From: Mesaphorura yosii
Taxonomy: Eukaryota; Arthropoda; Collembola; Poduromorpha; Tullbergiidae
Direction of reading: 5' to 3'
Length of the DNA: 64,000 bases
Assembly (NCBI GenBank): GCA_009869945.1
Contig: WIXG01000097.1
Location: 124,001 to 188,000 of the forward strand
Shown here: in pieces, positions 60,801-64,000 of the stretch
Layout of the letters: each line of letters begins with the position of its first letter
Position numbering within the stretch: position 1 is the stretch's first letter
The notes under the pieces: generated by a model
Databases searched by the model: none
What the model saw: the letters and a program-made list of their open reading frames with translations, nothing else
What the model was told of the DNA's origin: nothing
Made by a program: the position numbers and the translations under genes

Positions 60801-61804
60801 TACAATTTCAGTTTTGTAAGTGTCACAGTCAATGATGATGTTCTTGTACTCCCCGAGATTCAGAATTTCCTCCAGTATGGGTCTGAGAAAAATCCATGCC
60901 ATACTTCAACGGAACAGCGTGGAGCAGAGAAAGAAGGACTGGACCGAAATAACTGACCTGAAGTCATCCCCGATCAATCGGCGGATGATAACTTTCCTCG
61001 GTGGGGAAGTTGTCAGGGTCAGTAGACGTTCCATGCGATACAATCCATCATCGTAAAGTATGACATACTGCGTCCACTCCATTGCTTCCACTAAATCAGC
61101 TATAGCCTGCAGAATACATATGAGAGGTCAAGCAAATGGTCCCGGTGAAAAGTTAACTGGCCGGCATGATTACCGCGCTGATTGTATCAGGATGCGGGTA
61201 CAGGTTCACCATGCGTTGACGTTTACAGATATGGAAGTCCCATTGCGTTTCAATGTGCAGCATGTCGAACGCGTCGCAAACTGACTGCACATGACATGAC
61301 GTCTCCGCATTCTTCGGTCCGATCATAAATGCGACGCCTTCAGCGAGCATCTTACAAGCTTCGGATACAAATTATAATGTAAAACAAATGCGAGGACAAT
61401 TTTTGCATTTGTGCACTAACTTGTATCATTCGCAAAAAACGAGTTTCCTGGCAAAATCCTATCAATTCTTGAAGTGAGTGACGTGCCCAACGCAGCTGCC
61501 ACATTTGAATTGACTCGTTCCACGGCATGCTTAAAAGCTACTTCTTCTAGCGGATCGCCTCCGTCATCAAACAGACCTCCTACATTTGCAGAATTGGGAT
61601 CCCAAGAAGAGGCAATAAAAAGTACACGCGTTCGGATTGTTTCACAATTTCTAGCCAGAAGAATTTCTTACCGATTCTGATTTGATGCGGAAGTGATCCT
61701 CTGTTGTTATTCGATGGGAAGCCCCTTTGCCCATGAATTGGCACATATAAAAATACGACTAGTAAAAACACTGTCCTCCGGGCTGTCTGAACTAATTTCC
61801 CCAT
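57857..61804 (-). CDS. Kainate-type ionotropic glutamate receptor (tandem copy 1)
   Basis: Sixteen exons give 956 residues: 61804-61672, 61579-61421, 61358-61174, 61106-60958, 60882-60738, 60673-60416, 60348-60193, 60116-59577, 59480-59328, 59258-59154, 59079-59060, 58986-58787, 58721-58434, 58373-58312, 58238-58086, 58021-57857. Signal peptide ([15 protein letters not shown]), then an ANF-receptor-like amino-terminal domain to about residue 400. The S1 lobe has WPFCKLKE and [12 protein letters not shown], keeping the Arg that binds the glutamate carboxylate. M1 is [19 protein letters not shown]. The pore loop has [12 protein letters not shown] with Gln at the Q/R site. M3 carries [10 protein letters not shown]2 has SRGSTRNFF and FMESTLIDY with the ligand-binding Glu. 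M4 follows. Receptors of this type form tetrameric synaptic cation channels. One exon is only 20 nt. The start was set at the Met closest to the signal peptide, because an acceptor-like site lies just before it. Confidence 0.9.
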
Positions 61805-62538
61805 TTTACGAGCGTTACATCCTGTAGAAAACAACTTCAAAGTTCAAACTCAAGCTAAATTTTTACGACTTCCAGATTGGTTGGGTTTCCTGCTGTGGAT
61901 AAATTGCAACTGCTGTGAGTGAACGGCACCGCTGAGCTTCGGAATCGGATAGCACAGGAAATATTATTTGGATTAACTCCAAAGATCTCATCTCAAATAA
62001 TAATCCGCACAATATTTTTGTTTGCATCGTTATGTTATGCAATTATTTTCGTCTTCAATGTGGATTCCAAGAGTATATGGCAAACGGCACGTCCTCAGGC
62101 GCGTGCACACAATGCGGGCAGATATTTTTAGAATATTCTCATCTTTACATAATTTATGGATCGGGTGCGTACAACTGCGAGCTTCAAGCACAGGCAGTGG
62201 CATACTTGAACGACAGCATGAGCGTAGATCTACAATTTTGGCAATCTTTTCCTGTGAGCGAGAGTGTTCATAAGAAAGTCAAGGGTTTATTCGTAGTTAA
62301 AGTTGATAGGCAGGAATCATAAGTCACGCAACAGAGGCTGGAATAGGAAGAGGAATAGAATAGAAACTGGAAATCGCAAGAATATGGCCACACGCAAATG
62401 CCTTAAAACAAAAATTTTTAATATGTGGGGAAGATTCCAGTATTTCCACTTAATATGGACGATTTCTTGCTTCCGACTTGCTTTACGTTAGAACCAAAAT
62501 CCATCGCGAATTTTAATTCCTCCAACATTAATTTTTTC
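61805..62538. other. Spacer between tandem glutamate receptors
   Basis: About 730 bases between the start of copy 1 and the stop of copy 2, on the same strand. Plus-strand open frames of up to 96 codons overlap one another and show no domain. It probably holds the copy 1 promoter and the copy 2 3' end. Confidence 0.45.
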
Positions 62539-63989
62539 TTAGACGCCTGTTAATTTTGGATGCATATGAATAGATTTGATCTTGTGATATAGCCTTTTTT
62601 GATAATTACTAACGTCGGGAAGATTCGGTTGCTTCTTCCAGCCCCAGAGGAATTCACTCGCTGTCATCAATACGCCGAGTATGCAGCCCGCAACAAGTAC
62701 CACAAAGATGCCGCTTAGATTGGCCAACTCCAATGCTTGGACACTGACGCCACTTAAGCCAGCTCCCTAAAAGTATAATTAGCAGTACACTTTTGTATTT
62801 TTCAGTTGTAAGAAGACCATTACCTCACAAACTGGAGGATTCACTTTATCCTTCCACCATTTTCTCTTTAATTCAGTGAGTGTTCCCTGCTCTTGCAGGT
62901 GCAGGATTGCTCCATTAAAGTCGCCGAGATCTGTAGAATCTGGAAAAAGAAATCGGCAATCAAAATGTTAAAGGAAGAGATTCAATTGTAAAAGATTCAG
63001 GGCGCTTTACTTTTGGGCAGCACAATTCCGTATCCTTTATTGTCTAGCAAGCCTCCTAAAAGCCAAATTACACATGCTTAAACGGAACACGGAAAGAAAG
63101 TTTCCTTAAATGAATATATACCTAATTGCGCTAACCCACACTCTTTCACCACATTATACTCAATCAAGGTGGACTCCATTATGAATGCATAATCTCCATG
63201 TCCTGACATTACTTTCTTGATGCCTTGAATGTTCTTCTCCATGAAAGGACTTGGCTTCATTTTCTCCATCTTCTCCATTGCCTGCTTGGGAATTGAGTTG
63301 TCAGGAGCTCCCTACAAATACAAGAATTCTACATGAAAAAAATCGCCTGCCCAATCAGAGTGCACATGTATATGCGTGGGAATTGTCATACATTGAAGAA
63401 CTGGTAAGTACTTCCGCCGCTAACGCAGCCGTACCGAACTTTGTCTTGGTTCACCAAGTCTTTCAGATCTTTGATGCTATCGTCCTTATCTTGAACAATC
63501 AGGAATAACGCGAGGCCAGCTGTGTATGAACTGACCATAATGAGAGTGAAGAACCACCACATGGCGGCAACAATTCTTGTCGACGTGGATTTCGGAGCCA
63601 AATCAGACCCCTAAAACAAATTCAAAACAATCCAGAAATTGTGCATATTACAATTCAGAAAGTACCTGTTGCATTATTGCACCGATTGTGAACCAGATGC
63701 TATTTGATAAACTGAACTGATTGTGGAGTTTCGTCGGGTTTTGTATGCAAGGCATCGGACAATCCCATTCCTTGATAAAGAGCCATGACAACTCATGATC
63801 TCTAATCTGTGTTAATATTATACGCAGTCAGACTACCTTTGGTGACACTCTTGCCACCACGAACAAAGTGAGGGAAACGCCAAAAAACGCAACGACAGTG
63901 CAGATCCACACTTCCAAAGCGAACGGATTCATGAATGAAAGTAAGCCTGGAGGTTTCGCCATTGGAAGAACGTACAGAATAGATATGCC
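62539..63989 (-). CDS. Kainate-type ionotropic glutamate receptor (tandem copy 2), cut by the window end
   Basis: Seven exons are visible: 63989-63837, 63770-63666, 63610-63392, 63311-63122, 63055-63011, 62939-62824, 62766-62539. They encode M1 to the C-terminus, and the amino-terminal and S1 regions lie beyond 64000. The pore loop reads AIMQQGSDLAPK, M3 again has SYTAGLALF, and S2 has SGGSTYQFF and [10 protein letters not shown], with the ligand-binding Glu. M4 is [20 protein letters not shown]. It is close in sequence to copy 1 but differs in splicing. It lacks the intron after APK, has two introns where copy 1 has none (after AQLG and after VLPK), and lacks the copy 1 intron after LQER. 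The C-terminal tail is shorter and unrelated. Confidence 0.88.
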
Positions 63990-64000
63990 CTGATGAATTG

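Noticed and set aside
61919-62322. Overlapping plus-strand frames between the two glutamate receptors
   Set aside because: Three frames overlap, none has a domain, and the region is expected to be promoter and 3' untranslated sequence.

Overview
This is an arthropod nuclear genome window, most likely from a branchiopod crustacean close to Daphnia. That is an inference from gene content. The evidence is: two tandem insect-type gustatory receptors; a sulfakinin precursor with two xxDYGH(M/L)RF-amide peptides of crustacean layout; tandem trypsins; a chorion-type heme peroxidase; tandem kainate-type glutamate receptors; and compact genes with many introns of about 60-80 nt. No bacterial operons, CRISPR arrays or intact transposons were found. 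All splice models were built by hand from GT-AG (occasionally GC-AG) sites. For every protein-coding gene called intact and complete, the exon lengths sum to a multiple of three.

Layout. 0.1-1.8 kb (-): a BPI/JHBP-fold secreted-protein gene carrying frameshifts and a stop, probably a pseudogene. 2.0-5.3 kb (+): two tandem gustatory receptors. 6.9-11.2 kb (+): a secreted heme peroxidase with eight coding exons. 11.8-13.1 kb (-): a short MCTP-like gene that keeps only the C-terminal membrane region. 14.3-23.0 kb (-): a full MCTP with three C2 domains in 17 exons. 23-27.5 kb: noncoding, then a tRNA-Arg(TCG). 28.1-31.3 kb (+): two tandem trypsins. 31.6-32.4 kb (-): an intronless CNOT2-like gene. 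33.5-34.3 kb (+): an unknown secreted protein, convergent with the sulfakinin gene at 34.7-35.1 kb (-). 35.1-43.9 kb: a long gene-poor stretch.

44.0-48.4 kb (+): a MATH-BTB (SPOP-like) gene whose first intron holds a degenerate antisense gene, and whose sixth intron holds a U6-like fragment. 50.4-52.2 kb (-): SUCLA2. 53.0-54.4 kb (-): the axonemal dynein light chain DNALI1. 54.7-55.3 kb (+): a decayed reading frame of unknown family. 55.4-56.7 kb (-): two adjacent small proteins with a signal peptide and a hydrophobic C-terminus, resembling GPI-anchor precursors. 57.0-57.8 kb: a GC-rich block between short direct repeats. 57.9-61.8 kb (-): a complete kainate-type receptor, followed at 62.5-64.0 kb by the 3' half of a paralogue that runs off the window.

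The genes form no single pathway. The recurrent theme is local tandem duplication followed by divergence: receptors, trypsins, MCTP, glutamate receptors and the GPI-like pair. Intron differences between copies and decayed copies lie alongside intact ones.
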